From a virus: a stretch of 54,824 bases of DNA. The notes beneath the pieces were generated by a model that worked only from the letters and a program-made list of their open reading frames with translations, did not search any database and was not told the DNA's origin. The translations under genes were made by a program, and so were the position numbers. Positions 14,473 through 23,461 of the stretch are shown here, piece by piece. The stretch covers positions 1 to 54,824 of the IMG/VR virus record IMGVR_UViG_3300032240_002260; one strand, given 5' to 3'. Positions within the stretch are counted from its first letter, which is position 1; every line of letters begins with the position of its first letter.

Positions 14473-14683
14473 CATTCCACTCAATAAAACTACTCCAATA
14501 GTTTGTGAAGAGTGCGGATCTCAAGCATTTCAAGAAGCTCTAATGCTTCGTAGAGTTAGTAAGTTCTTAACAGGAGATATGAAAGACGGCGTAATGCCAG
14601 TACAAACTTTTGTATGCTCAAAATGTGGTCATATTAATAAAGATTTTTATCCATCAGAACTATTACAAGATGAGCAAGAATAA
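14453..14683 (+). CDS. Zinc-ribbon phage protein
   Basis: A 76-residue protein with two cysteine knuckles, CEEC (C18, C21) and CSKC (C55, C58), forming a zinc ribbon. The intervening segment LRRVSKFLTGDMKDGVMPV is typical of a protein found in several T4-like phages, of unknown role. Overlaps the next gene by 14 nt. Confidence 0.8.
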   Translation: MNQQRINIPLNKTTPIVCEECGSQAFQEALMLRRVSKFLTGDMKDGVMPVQTFVCSKCGHINKDFYPSELLQDEQE

Positions 14684-14936
14684 AGATATTTGGGGAGGTG
14701 TAGTTATGCATAATGATAACAATAGTAGAACAGTTCTTAAAACAGACTCTATTGTAGATTCTGTTGTTGACAAATTCATTGACAGATCTAGAGTAGGAAA
14801 AGCTAAGTACGGTATTACATTAGATAGAGAAGACTATTCACTATCAGAGTGGTTAACACACTTACAAGAAGAATTGATGGACGCTGTTAATTACATAGAA
14901 AGAATTAAAAGAATCGTAGACGGTAAAAAGAAATAA
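14670..14936 (+). CDS. MazG-like / nucleotide pyrophosphohydrolase-related small protein
   Basis: An 88-residue all-helical protein. The segment RSRVGKAKYGITLDRED followed by EWLTHLQEELMDAVNYIERI resembles the EExxDxxxY metal-binding helix of MazG-type and dATP/dGTP diphosphohydrolase-type phage proteins. If active it would trim dNTPs or alarmones. The start at the ATG 14670 lies within the previous gene; an upstream reading has no family match. Shares one base with the nuclease gene. Confidence 0.6.
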   Translation: MSKNKDIWGGVVMHNDNNSRTVLKTDSIVDSVVDKFIDRSRVGKAKYGITLDREDYSLSEWLTHLQEELMDAVNYIERIKRIVDGKKK

Positions 14937-15838
14937 TGCCTAAACCTAAAATTAATATTAACTGGGCTTACCAGAAGGCAGTTTCGTATTCTCAATATTC
15001 TATATATAAACAATGCCAATATCAATGGTATCTGACTTATATTAAGAAAGAGTCTAGTTTCAAACCTTCTATATATTTGATCTATGGTACATCTATGCAT
15101 GAGACTATTCAAACTTATTTACAGACAATGTATGATAAGTCTGGTAAAGCTGCAGATGATCTAGATCTAAATAAAATATTAGAAGAGAGGATCGTAGACA
15201 ACTATAAGCAGAGTATATCAGAAAATGATAATCAACACTTCAGCACAAAAGAAGAGTTGAAAGAGTTTTTATCTGATGGACAAGCTACCTTAGATTGGTT
15301 CAAAAAGAATAGAGGTAAGTATTTTTCTAAAAGGACTTCTGAATTAGTAGGAATAGAGATTCCTATTTTACAAAGTGTTGTTGAAGACATTCCTAATGTT
15401 CTTATGAATGGTTCTATTGACTTTGTCATATATGAAAAAGCTGTAGAGAAGTATACTATCTATGATATAAAGACTAGTACCAAAGGATGGTCTGATTATG
15501 AAAAGAAAGACCAAACAAAGATCAATCAGATACTCTTGTATAAGAGGTTCTATTCAAAAGCTCTAAATGTACCAGAAGAAAATATAGATGTTAAATTCTT
15601 TATCGTTAAAAGAAAAGTGTTTAATAGTCCTGACTATCCTACATATAGAGTACAGGAGTTCATTCCAGCTAATGGAAAGAAAAAAGTACAAGAAGCATTT
15701 AACGACTTTTCTAATTTTATTAGAGAGTGTTTTACTCCGGATGCAAAATACAAAACAGAAAGAGAGTACACAAAAAATCTAAGTAGTTGTAAATTCTGCC
15801 CTTATAAAGATAAATCTGATCTTTGTACTAGAAATTAA
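14936..15838 (+). CDS. PD-(D/E)XK nuclease, Cas4/RecB-like
   Basis: A 300-residue RecB-family nuclease: N-terminal YSQYSIYKQCQYQWYL, GTSMHE (H55), GSIDFV (D162), YDIKTS (D177, K179) and NQILLY (about 197-202). C27 plus C285, C288 and C297 are arranged as in Cas4/AddB enzymes carrying a 4Fe-4S cluster. Likely a DNA exonuclease in replication, recombination or host DNA breakdown. No Cas genes or repeats occur nearby, so a CRISPR link is not supported. Confidence 0.85.
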   Translation: MPKPKININWAYQKAVSYSQYSIYKQCQYQWYLTYIKKESSFKPSIYLIYGTSMHETIQTYLQTMYDKSGKAADDLDLNKILEERIVDNYKQSISENDNQHFSTKEELKEFLSDGQATLDWFKKNRGKYFSKRTSELVGIEIPILQSVVEDIPNVLMNGSIDFVIYEKAVEKYTIYDIKTSTKGWSDYEKKDQTKINQILLYKRFYSKALNVPEENIDVKFFIVKRKVFNSPDYPTYRVQEFIPANGKKKVQEAFNDFSNFIRECFTPDAKYKTEREYTKNLSSCKFCPYKDKSDLCTRN

Positions 15839-15853
15839 TAAAATATTTTTTTA

Positions 15854-15885
15854 TTTACGTATTTATTTATATTCTTATATATTTA
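15854..15885 (+). promoter_or_regulatory. Probable promoter of the sugar island
   Basis: TATATTTA at 15878-15885 with TTT at 15854-15856, 21-nt spacer. It lies 13 nt before the start of the ribbon-helix-helix gene, the first gene of a 20-kb same-strand block. The -7 box ends in A rather than G. Confidence 0.5.
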
Positions 15886-15898
15886 TAATAAAGAAAAT

Positions 15899-16120
15899 AT
15901 GGTAAATAGTAAATCAAAAAGAGTCATAACGTCTGTAAAAATACCACAGACTCTGTATGAAGATTTTAAAGTCACATCTTTTAAGACTAAATTAAATCTA
16001 CAAGATATTGTTGAAAGAGCTATGTTTATGTATTTAACTGATCCTGATTTTAGGCAGTCAATTCATGAACAGTACAACACTTATTACACAGGATCCACAT
16101 TAATTGAAGCAATAAAATAA
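15899..16120 (+). CDS. Ribbon-helix-helix DNA-binding protein
   Basis: A 73-residue protein with the RHH pattern: beta strand KRVITSVKIPQTLYEDFK, helix VTSFKTKLN and second helix LQDIVERAMFMYL. RHH dimers bind operator DNA through the strand. Being first in the sugar island and 7 nt before the first glycosyltransferase, it may autoregulate the operon; the palindromic repeats elsewhere are alternative targets. Confidence 0.7.
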   Translation: MVNSKSKRVITSVKIPQTLYEDFKVTSFKTKLNLQDIVERAMFMYLTDPDFRQSIHEQYNTYYTGSTLIEAIK

Positions 16121-16127
16121 ACAACAA

Positions 16128-17570
16128 ATGGTAAATGGTTATATTCCACAATCAGAAAGAAAGAAAATTCTTTTGTTATGTGATGATATCAGAATGACAT
16201 CTGGTATTTCTACAATGGCTAGAGAGATCGTTCTAGGAACATCTCACGTATTTAATTGGGTTAATCTAGGAGGAGCAATCAACCATCCAGATCAAGGAAA
16301 GAGACTAGATATTTCTCAAGACACAAATAAACATGTCGGTATCAATGATGCTTCTGTTTTCATTTATCCTATGAACGGATATGGAAACCAAGAAACTATT
16401 AGGCAGCTTATTGATATTGAAAAGCCTGATGTTCTTATGTTCTTTACAGATCCTAGATATTGGATTTGGTTATTCCAGATTGAGAATGAGATTAGGAAAA
16501 AGATTCCTATGGTCTATCTTAATATCTGGGACGATCTCCCAGCTCCTTTATATAACAAGCCTTACTATGAATCATGTGATACTTTGATGGCTATATCAAA
16601 GCAAACTTTGAATATCAATAGAATGGTATTAGGAGATAAAGCAAAAGGGAAATTATTAAAGTATATTCCTCATGGTATTAATGAGAAAGCATTTTTTCCT
16701 ATTACAGATTTCATGATGCAAGAAAATACTAATCTTCTCAAAAAGAAAAAAGAGATCTTTGGAGATTTTGAACCTGAGTTTATCGTTTTTTACAATGCTA
16801 GAAATATTAGAAGAAAGTCTACATCTGATTTGATTGCTGCCTATGCAAAATTCTGTAACAGTATAGGAAAAGAAAAAGCTAGTAGGTGCGCTTTACTTTT
16901 ACATACTCAACCATTAGATGAAAATGGAACAGATTTGCCGACTGTAATAGATCTCTTGTGTGATCCAGAATATCAAAAAGTTTATTTTTCTGATCAAAGA
17001 CTTAGTACAGAAGATGTAAATCTTTTATATAATATGTCAGATGTAACTGCGTTGGTATCTTCTAATGAAGGTTGGGGATTATCTCTTACAGAATCTATGA
17101 TGGCAGGAAAAATGATCATAGCAAATGTAACTGGAGGTATGCAAGATCAAATGAGGTTTGTTGATGAGAATGGTAAGTGGATTGATTTTAATGATAAATT
17201 CTGTTCTAATCATTTTGGAAAATATAAACAACATGGTGAGTGGGCAGTACCTGTATTCCCAAATAATATGAGTATTGTTGGATCTATACCCACACCTTAT
17301 ATCTTTGATGACCGCTGTGATTTTAGAGACATAGCAAATGCTATTGAACAGGTGTATAATCTACCTATTGAAGAAAGAGAGAGACGCGGCATGGCAGGAA
17401 GAGATTGGGTTCTATCTAGCGAATCTATGATGAGTGCAAAAAATATGTGTAAAAATGTTGTGACCACTATCAATGAAACTCTAGAAGTATTTAAACCTAA
17501 AAAGAATTTTGAATTAATTAAGATAGAAAAATTAGCGAAAAAGAAAATTGTACACCCATTAGAATATTAA
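16128..17570 (+). CDS. GT4-type glycosyltransferase (GT-B)
   Basis: A 480-residue GT-B enzyme. The C-terminal donor-binding domain shows SSNEGWGLSLTESMMAGK (about residues 309-326), the E-x7-E motif of retaining GT4 enzymes that bind a nucleotide sugar. The N-terminal domain has MTSGISTMAREI for acceptor binding. Soluble, with no signal peptide. It starts 7 nt after the RHH gene. Donor and acceptor unknown; T4 glucosyltransferases that modify hydroxymethylcytosine are also GT-B enzymes, so DNA is one conceivable acceptor. Confidence 0.88.
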   Translation: MVNGYIPQSERKKILLLCDDIRMTSGISTMAREIVLGTSHVFNWVNLGGAINHPDQGKRLDISQDTNKHVGINDASVFIYPMNGYGNQETIRQLIDIEKPDVLMFFTDPRYWIWLFQIENEIRKKIPMVYLNIWDDLPAPLYNKPYYESCDTLMAISKQTLNINRMVLGDKAKGKLLKYIPHGINEKAFFPITDFMMQENTNLLKKKKEIFGDFEPEFIVFYNARNIRRKSTSDLIAAYAKFCNSIGKEKASRCALLLHTQPLDENGTDLPTVIDLLCDPEYQKVYFSDQRLSTEDVNLLYNMSDVTALVSSNEGWGLSLTESMMAGKMIIANVTGGMQDQMRFVDENGKWIDFNDKFCSNHFGKYKQHGEWAVPVFPNNMSIVGSIPTPYIFDDRCDFRDIANAIEQVYNLPIEERERRGMAGRDWVLSSESMMSAKNMCKNVVTTINETLEVFKPKKNFELIKIEKLAKKKIVHPLEY

Positions 17571-17571
17571 T

Positions 17572-18876
17572 ATGAAACAGTTTTGCGTAATTAGTTGTCC
17601 GATAGACACACATTCGGGTTATGGTGCTAGAGCTAGAGATTTTGTTAAAGCGCTATATGAATTAAAAAAAGATGAATACGATATTCAAATTGTATCTCAA
17701 CGTTGGGGTCAAACTCCTTGGGGATATATAAATGAAAATAAAGAAGAGTGGGGATGGCTTACTAGTCTTATTTCTCCAAATGGACAACTCCAAAAACAAC
17801 CAGATATTTGGATTCAAATTACAGTTCCAAATGAATTTCAACCAATAGGTAAGTATAATATTGGCGTAACTGCAGGCATTGAAACTACTATATGTGATCC
17901 TAGTTGGATCGAAGGTTGTAATAGAATGAATGTTACATTAGCATCATCTCAACATGCCATTAATGTATTTAAATCATCTGCCTTTGAAAAGAAAGATCAG
18001 AATGGAAATACTATTCAGATAATTAAATTAGAAAAGCCTGTAGAAATTATGTTCGAAGGTGTAAATCTAAATAAGTATTTTGAAGTAGCAGATGAAAATC
18101 TTGAAGAGACAGATCTAGTATTAGAATTAGATGAGATAAAAGAAGAGTTCTGTTTTCTTTTTGTAGGACATTGGCTTCAAGGAGAAATAGGCGAAGATAG
18201 AAAAAATGTTGGTCTAATGATTAAAACATTCTTAGAGACATTCAAAGATAAAAAGCAAAAGCCAGCCTTGATTATGAAAACAACTGGTGTTGGTGCTTCT
18301 ATAATGGATCGTGAAGAAATGCTTAAAAAGATTGAAACAATTAGAAACATTGTTAAAGGAGATTTCCCTAATATCTATCTTCTTCATGGAGAACTTGAAG
18401 ATCAAGATATGAACAATCTTTATAACCATCCTAAAGTTAAAGCTATGTTTAATCTAACTAAGGGTGAAGGATTCGGTAGGCCTTTATTAGAATTTGCTAT
18501 GGCTAAAAAACCAATCATAGTATCTGGATGGTCTGGACATGTAGACTTTTTAAATCCTGAATTTACTTGCTTTATTCAAGGAGAATTAAAAAATGTGCAT
18601 CCTTCTGCACAAGTACAAAATATGATTTTATCAGAATCTGCATGGTTTAGTCCAGATATAAATCAAGCCTCAGCATTTTTAAAATTAGTTTATGAAAAAT
18701 ATGATAAGTATGTAGAGCTTGCAAAAAGACAGTCTCATCAATGTAAAGCTAATCATTCATTTGAAGAAATGAAAAAATTGCTTTCAACTTACTTAGATCA
18801 AATTCCTAAGCAAGAACAAATAAAACTACCTACTCTTAAGAAGATAGAACTTCCTAAACTTAAAAAAGCTGAATAA
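17572..18876 (+). CDS. GT4-type glycosyltransferase (GT-B)
   Basis: A 434-residue GT-B enzyme. HSGYGARARDF near residue 15 marks the first nucleotide-binding loop, and KGEGFGRPLLEFAMAKKP (about 297-314) is the E-x7-E donor site. The tail is Pro/Lys/Leu-rich with the repeated unit LPTLKKIE/LPKLKKAE, probably a flexible linker or binding peptide. It follows the previous transferase by 1 nt and shares a base with the next gene. Confidence 0.86.
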   Translation: MKQFCVISCPIDTHSGYGARARDFVKALYELKKDEYDIQIVSQRWGQTPWGYINENKEEWGWLTSLISPNGQLQKQPDIWIQITVPNEFQPIGKYNIGVTAGIETTICDPSWIEGCNRMNVTLASSQHAINVFKSSAFEKKDQNGNTIQIIKLEKPVEIMFEGVNLNKYFEVADENLEETDLVLELDEIKEEFCFLFVGHWLQGEIGEDRKNVGLMIKTFLETFKDKKQKPALIMKTTGVGASIMDREEMLKKIETIRNIVKGDFPNIYLLHGELEDQDMNNLYNHPKVKAMFNLTKGEGFGRPLLEFAMAKKPIIVSGWSGHVDFLNPEFTCFIQGELKNVHPSAQVQNMILSESAWFSPDINQASAFLKLVYEKYDKYVELAKRQSHQCKANHSFEEMKKLLSTYLDQIPKQEQIKLPTLKKIELPKLKKAE

Positions 18877-19265
18877 TGACATCAAGAGATTTTGTAATTT
18901 GGCTTAGAGGATTTACAGAAGCTTGTAACGATTTCACTGCTACACCAAAGCAGTGGGATCGCATCAAGGAAGTATTAGAAGACGTAGAAGAATATGATGA
19001 TAATCCTGGTATAGATGTAGAAATAGATGGTTGGGAAGATTGGTATCAAAAACCACCTCAAACTAATATAGATTTTCCTTTATCAGGATCTATGTCAACA
19101 ACTTCTATTAATTTGACAAGCGGATCATCAGGCACTTGTTATACTACGAAAGTATGGAATGATCAAATGGGAGCATGGCATTACACAAATTATCCTGAAG
19201 GATTTGGATTCTATACTAATAGCACATTAGAAGGAAAAAATAAAAAAGAATTACTCAATGACTGA
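18876..19265 (+). CDS. Conserved phage hypothetical protein
   Basis: A 129-residue protein. The N-terminal half (MTSRDFVIWLRGFTEACND, then PKQWDRIKEVL) is a helical module that recurs in many large phages, without known function to me. The C-terminal half is a Ser/Thr/Gly-rich tail. It lies inside the glycosyltransferase operon with a one-base overlap. Confidence 0.7.
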   Translation: MTSRDFVIWLRGFTEACNDFTATPKQWDRIKEVLEDVEEYDDNPGIDVEIDGWEDWYQKPPQTNIDFPLSGSMSTTSINLTSGSSGTCYTTKVWNDQMGAWHYTNYPEGFGFYTNSTLEGKNKKELLND

Positions 19266-19704
19266 TAAATTAATTACATGCGCGAAATGTAAAGCGCCAG
19301 ACTCTTGCTATGCGCAAGACATAAATGAATTTCATAAATCATATGTTTGTTTAAACTGCGGATTTCAAACTAACGACTTAATGAGAGAAGGTGAATTTGA
19401 TTTTGAACAATATGAACTAGAGCTTCCTGAATTATATAAGGACGTAAAATATACAGACGAAGAAGGTAGAATGTGGTATCCTAATATAATCAATATAGAA
19501 GATAAAGGTACTGTGTTTGTAAATGGAACATCAAAAGATAATTGGGAGTGGTGTGGAATTAAAAGTATTCCTTTAACACATGAAGAAAAAGAAAGTACTA
19601 GATTCAAAGGAAAGAATTATAAATCAGATTCTACAACACTTCAAAATTTTGGAACAGATTATTTTGCTGCTGCAGATTATATAGGATTCTTTGATATAAA
19701 TTAA
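19258..19704 (+). CDS. Zinc-ribbon protein
   Basis: A 148-residue protein. An N-terminal ribbon with CAKC (C8, C11), C17 and CLNC (C31, C34) is followed by an acidic beta-rich domain containing EGRMWYPNIINIEDKGTVF. Overlaps the preceding gene by 8 nt. Probably a phage-specific adaptor; function unknown. Confidence 0.65.
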   Translation: MTDKLITCAKCKAPDSCYAQDINEFHKSYVCLNCGFQTNDLMREGEFDFEQYELELPELYKDVKYTDEEGRMWYPNIINIEDKGTVFVNGTSKDNWEWCGIKSIPLTHEEKESTRFKGKNYKSDSTTLQNFGTDYFAAADYIGFFDIN

Positions 19705-19708
19705 GTAT

Positions 19709-20305
19709 ATGCCATCAATTAGTTATGCTATTACCGCGTGTAATGAACACAAAGAGCTATCCTTCTTGTTAGAATTGTTACGTAATAATATACGCCAAGA
19801 AGATGAAATAGTAATCCAATTAGACTCTAATGCGACCCAAGAAGTTAGAGATATTTCTAAAGATTATATAGAGTTTCCTTTAAATAAAGACTTTAGTTCT
19901 TTTAAAAATAATCTAAGTAAGCACTGCACTAAAGACTATATCTTTCAAATAGATGCAGATGAATATCCCCATCTAAATTTAATTGCAAACTTGGCAGATA
20001 TAGTTGATTATAATCAAACAATTGATGTATTTTTAGTTCCTAGAATAAACACTGTATCTGGACTTACTCAAGAGCACATTCAAAAATGGGGATGGAAAGT
20101 AGAAGACGATAGAATTAATTTCCCAGACTATCAATGGAGAATCTGGAAAAATAAGAGAACAATCTTTTGGGTAAATAAAGTTCATGAAAGACTCGCAGGA
20201 TTCAAACAATACTCATTACTTCCTCAAATGGAAGAATATTGTTTGTTTCATCCTAAAGATATTAAAAGACAAGAAAAACAAAATCAATTATACGAAACAA
20301 TTTAG
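19709..20305 (+). CDS. GT2-family glycosyltransferase
   Basis: A 198-residue GT-A enzyme. N-terminal ISYAITACNEH, metal-binding DADE (82-85) and a C-terminal HERL motif (about 163-166) typical of lipopolysaccharide core glucosyltransferase-like GT2 enzymes. Compact, with no membrane helix. Follows the zinc-ribbon gene by 4 nt and precedes the rfbH-like gene by 2 nt. Confidence 0.82.
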   Translation: MPSISYAITACNEHKELSFLLELLRNNIRQEDEIVIQLDSNATQEVRDISKDYIEFPLNKDFSSFKNNLSKHCTKDYIFQIDADEYPHLNLIANLADIVDYNQTIDVFLVPRINTVSGLTQEHIQKWGWKVEDDRINFPDYQWRIWKNKRTIFWVNKVHERLAGFKQYSLLPQMEEYCLFHPKDIKRQEKQNQLYETI

Positions 20306-20307
20306 TT

Positions 20308-21669
20308 ATGACAAAAGCAGAAACTTATCAGGATTTAGAAGGTTATGATTTTACTGAAAAAGAAATTCTATCATTAGTACAAAAGTACATTGAAGAAAAA
20401 CATTACAAGAAAACTTGGAAAGCTGGAAAGGATTGGGTTCAATATGCTGGACCTTATTTTGATTCTAGAGAGTATGTAGCAGCAGTTAAAAGCTTATTGA
20501 GTGAGTGGTTAGTATTAGGAGCTGATGCTAATAAGTTTGAAACTAAGTTTCCTAAAAAGTTTGGAAAAGAGTATGGTCTATTAGTTAACTCTGGTTCTAG
20601 TGCTAATTTATTGATGCTACTTGCATTGACATCTAAAAGAGGTTTAAATTTACCTAAAGGCACAAAAGTAATTACTCCTATTGCAGGTTTTCCAACTACA
20701 ATTAATCCTATTCTTCAGATTGGATTTACTCCTGTATTTGTCGATATTGAATTACAAACTCTTAATCTTGATTTAGATCAAGTAGAACAAGCTTGTATAG
20801 ATAATCCTGATGTTAAGGTAATAACATTCGCTCACGTATTAGGAAACCCTCCAAACATGAATAGATTGATGGAGATCATTGAAAAATATAAACTAATACT
20901 ACTTGAAGATTGTTGTGATGCATTAGGATCATTTTATGAAGGTAAACCTCTTGGATCTTTTGGTGACTTGGCAAGTTGTTCATTCTATCCAGCTCACCAT
21001 ATGACTATAGGTGAAGGCGGATTTGTAGCATGTAAAGATGAAAACACAGAAAGGATTATAAGAAGTTTTAGAGAGTGGGGTCGTGGTTGTTATTGTATCG
21101 GTAAACAAAATCTATTAGAGAAAGGTTCATGTGGCTGTCGCTTTAATACATGGCTACCATCGCTACCTAATGATATATTTGATCACAAATATGTTTATGA
21201 AGAGATTGGTTATAATTTGAAACCTATTGAGCTTCAGGCATCAATTGGATTAGTTCAAATGGAGAAGTTAGAAGAGATAGGACAAAAGCGTAGAGACAAT
21301 TATAAAAATCTATTCTCCGCATTTAGTAAGTACAAGGAATATTTTCATTTACATGAAGCACAACCAGGAGCTGATGTTGATTGGTTTGCTTTCCCAGTAA
21401 CTGTTAAAGATGAAGCTCCTTTTAAACGTTCTGATATATGCCAATTCTTTGAATCAAATAAAGTTCAAACTAGACCTTACTTTGCAGGTAATATTATGCT
21501 TCAACCAGCCTATGAAGGACTTATGGATCCACAAGAAGTGATTACAAAATTTCCTGTAGCAAGAAAAGTTACAACAGATACATTCTTCTTAGGAACATCT
21601 CCAGTCATTAATAAAGAGAAGACAGACTACATTGAAACTATCTTGGATAAATTTATAAGCCAATTATGA
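20308..21669 (+). CDS. rfbH: RfbH/E1-type nucleotide-hexulose 3-dehydrase
   Basis: A 453-residue DegT/StrS-fold enzyme. At the position of the usual PLP-binding Lys it has H230 (SFYPAHH), the mark of the E1/ColD 3-dehydrases that remove the C3 hydroxyl from a nucleotide-4-keto-6-deoxyhexose. C203, C261, C263 and C275 match the four cysteines that hold the [2Fe-2S] cluster in E1. E1 enzymes need a reductase partner (E3), which is absent from the window. Product would be a 4-keto-3,6-dideoxyhexose, the acceptor for the ThDP enzyme at 30692. Confidence 0.9.
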   Translation: MTKAETYQDLEGYDFTEKEILSLVQKYIEEKHYKKTWKAGKDWVQYAGPYFDSREYVAAVKSLLSEWLVLGADANKFETKFPKKFGKEYGLLVNSGSSANLLMLLALTSKRGLNLPKGTKVITPIAGFPTTINPILQIGFTPVFVDIELQTLNLDLDQVEQACIDNPDVKVITFAHVLGNPPNMNRLMEIIEKYKLILLEDCCDALGSFYEGKPLGSFGDLASCSFYPAHHMTIGEGGFVACKDENTERIIRSFREWGRGCYCIGKQNLLEKGSCGCRFNTWLPSLPNDIFDHKYVYEEIGYNLKPIELQASIGLVQMEKLEEIGQKRRDNYKNLFSAFSKYKEYFHLHEAQPGADVDWFAFPVTVKDEAPFKRSDICQFFESNKVQTRPYFAGNIMLQPAYEGLMDPQEVITKFPVARKVTTDTFFLGTSPVINKEKTDYIETILDKFISQL

Positions 21670-22652
21670 AAATAGCTTTTATATCTGAAATGGGATTTGA
21701 AGGTAAAGTGCCTTCTAATCATCCTAATGCAAGAACAGAATTTTCTTGGATGAATGCTTTGGATGCAGACCATTATAATATTAGAAATATAGATAGAGTT
21801 GTTAATTACGATCATGTGTTTATAATCTTTCCTAAAGGAGAAGTATACTTAAATGCATTTGCTGTTAAATTATCGGATAAGCAAAATTCAGTATCAGACT
21901 TATTAAGATCTTCATTAGTAGATAAACTTAAATCATGTAATAGTAAAGTTCACTATGTACAAGAAGGTCCTCATTGGCTATTCAATGATTATGAGATCTA
22001 CGATCAAATATATTTTTATAACATGATAGCCAACTGTGATTCTATATTTGCTCATAATGAACATGATGCATTATATTACAAAGGAATGTTTCCAAATAAA
22101 CCTGTGAATGTTATTCCTACATTAATGATAGAAGATCTTATTAAAGATATAGTACCGACTAAAGAAAATAAGACTATCATAGGAGGTAACTTTGCAAGAT
22201 GGTATGGAGGATTTGAAAGTTACATGGTAGCAGATAACTTTGAAACAGAAATATGGGCACAAGAGTCACATGCTAAAAGAGTTGCAGAAGAAAAGGTGGA
22301 TTGTATAAAACACTTACCAAGACTTATATGGATAGACTGGATGAAAGCTTTATCAACATTTAAGTATGGAGTTCATCTAATGCCTACAGTTGCTGCAGGT
22401 ACATTTAGTCTTAACTGTGCATATTTTGGAATACCTTGTATAGGTAATAAAGATGTTGATACACAATCTATGTGCCATCCTTATTTATCTGTTGATGTCA
22501 ATGATATACAAAGAGCTAGAGAATTATCTCTTACTTTAAAAAATGATACATCATTTTATGAGGAATGTAGTTATATTGCAAAAAATAATTATAGACTTTA
22601 TTACAATATTGAAACCTGGAAAGATAATATTTTAAATATATTAAAAAAATAA
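21666..22652 (+). CDS. Probable GT-B glycosyltransferase
   Basis: A 328-residue protein without classic motifs. It has a Rossmann-like start (MKIAFISEMGFEG), a central IIGGNFARWYGG linker, and a C-terminal segment LMPTVAAGTFSLNCAYFGIPCIG (about 239-261) that looks like a GT-B donor site. Overlaps the rfbH-like gene by ATGA, so it is coupled to deoxysugar synthesis. Moderate confidence in the activity, high in the gene. Confidence 0.65.
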   Translation: MKIAFISEMGFEGKVPSNHPNARTEFSWMNALDADHYNIRNIDRVVNYDHVFIIFPKGEVYLNAFAVKLSDKQNSVSDLLRSSLVDKLKSCNSKVHYVQEGPHWLFNDYEIYDQIYFYNMIANCDSIFAHNEHDALYYKGMFPNKPVNVIPTLMIEDLIKDIVPTKENKTIIGGNFARWYGGFESYMVADNFETEIWAQESHAKRVAEEKVDCIKHLPRLIWIDWMKALSTFKYGVHLMPTVAAGTFSLNCAYFGIPCIGNKDVDTQSMCHPYLSVDVNDIQRARELSLTLKNDTSFYEECSYIAKNNYRLYYNIETWKDNILNILKK

Positions 22653-23459
22653 ATGGAACAATACGTATTTTTACATCCAACGCAACCTAATTCAGGATTG
22701 TTTGCTTTTATTTGGCAAACATTAAGAGGCATGTATCACTATCCTAATAACAAATATTATATATTATTTGGAAAAGAATGTTGTTATTTTGATGATGATA
22801 TATACTCCCAACAAGGAGTTGATAATGTATGGGAATATTATTTTGAGCAACCTCATATCCAGATCTTACCAGAAAAAAATCAGATTGTTAAAGAAGTAGG
22901 TTTATTATTTGATGAATTTAGTGAATTCAGAGATGTATTTTTAGATCCAGAAACTTATAAAATAAGAAGATCTGAATATAATAAAATTATAACTGAAAAT
23001 CTAAAATTGCTTCCTCACGTTTCTGAAAAATTAGAAGATTTTTACAATACTAATTTTGTAGGAAAAAAAGTTTTAGGATTACATATAAGAGGCACAGATC
23101 ATCCTGATAAATTACCAATGCATTTGTATGTTGAAAAAATTAAAAAACATATAAATGATTATGACGTCCTATTTGTTACTTCAGATGAACAAAGTAGAGT
23201 AGACTATATTAAAAATGAGTTTGGAGATAGAGTTTTATTGTATCCTACATTTAGAAGCCAAAATCAACAACCATTGCATTATCAAACTAGTCATAGTTAT
23301 AATAAGTATTTTGTTGGAGAAGAGGTTATAATTGAAGCTTATTTATTAGCTAGAACAAATTTCTTATTGTGCTGCTCAGGATCTAATGTAAACTTCTTTG
23401 TTAGGAGTTTAAACAAAGATTTAGGATACGAAATATTTTATACACCACCAATTCAATAA
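22653..23459 (+). CDS. Fucosyltransferase-like GT-B protein
   Basis: A 268-residue protein whose C-terminal half has LGLHIRGTDH (about 142-151), FVTSDEQSRVDYI (about 172-184) and EAYLLARTNFLLCCSGSNVN (about 228-247). This is the layout of NodZ-like and O-fucosyltransferases, which use GDP-fucose. Begins directly after the previous stop. From here to about 29.7 kb the DNA looks more A/T-rich by eye, hinting at separate acquisition. Confidence 0.72.
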   Translation: MEQYVFLHPTQPNSGLFAFIWQTLRGMYHYPNNKYYILFGKECCYFDDDIYSQQGVDNVWEYYFEQPHIQILPEKNQIVKEVGLLFDEFSEFRDVFLDPETYKIRRSEYNKIITENLKLLPHVSEKLEDFYNTNFVGKKVLGLHIRGTDHPDKLPMHLYVEKIKKHINDYDVLFVTSDEQSRVDYIKNEFGDRVLLYPTFRSQNQQPLHYQTSHSYNKYFVGEEVIIEAYLLARTNFLLCCSGSNVNFFVRSLNKDLGYEIFYTPPIQ

Positions 23460-23461
23460 AA

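Noticed and set aside
14936-15838. CRISPR-Cas system because of the Cas4-like nuclease
   Set aside because: No repeat-spacer array or other Cas gene is present. Such nucleases are common in phages as stand-alone enzymes.
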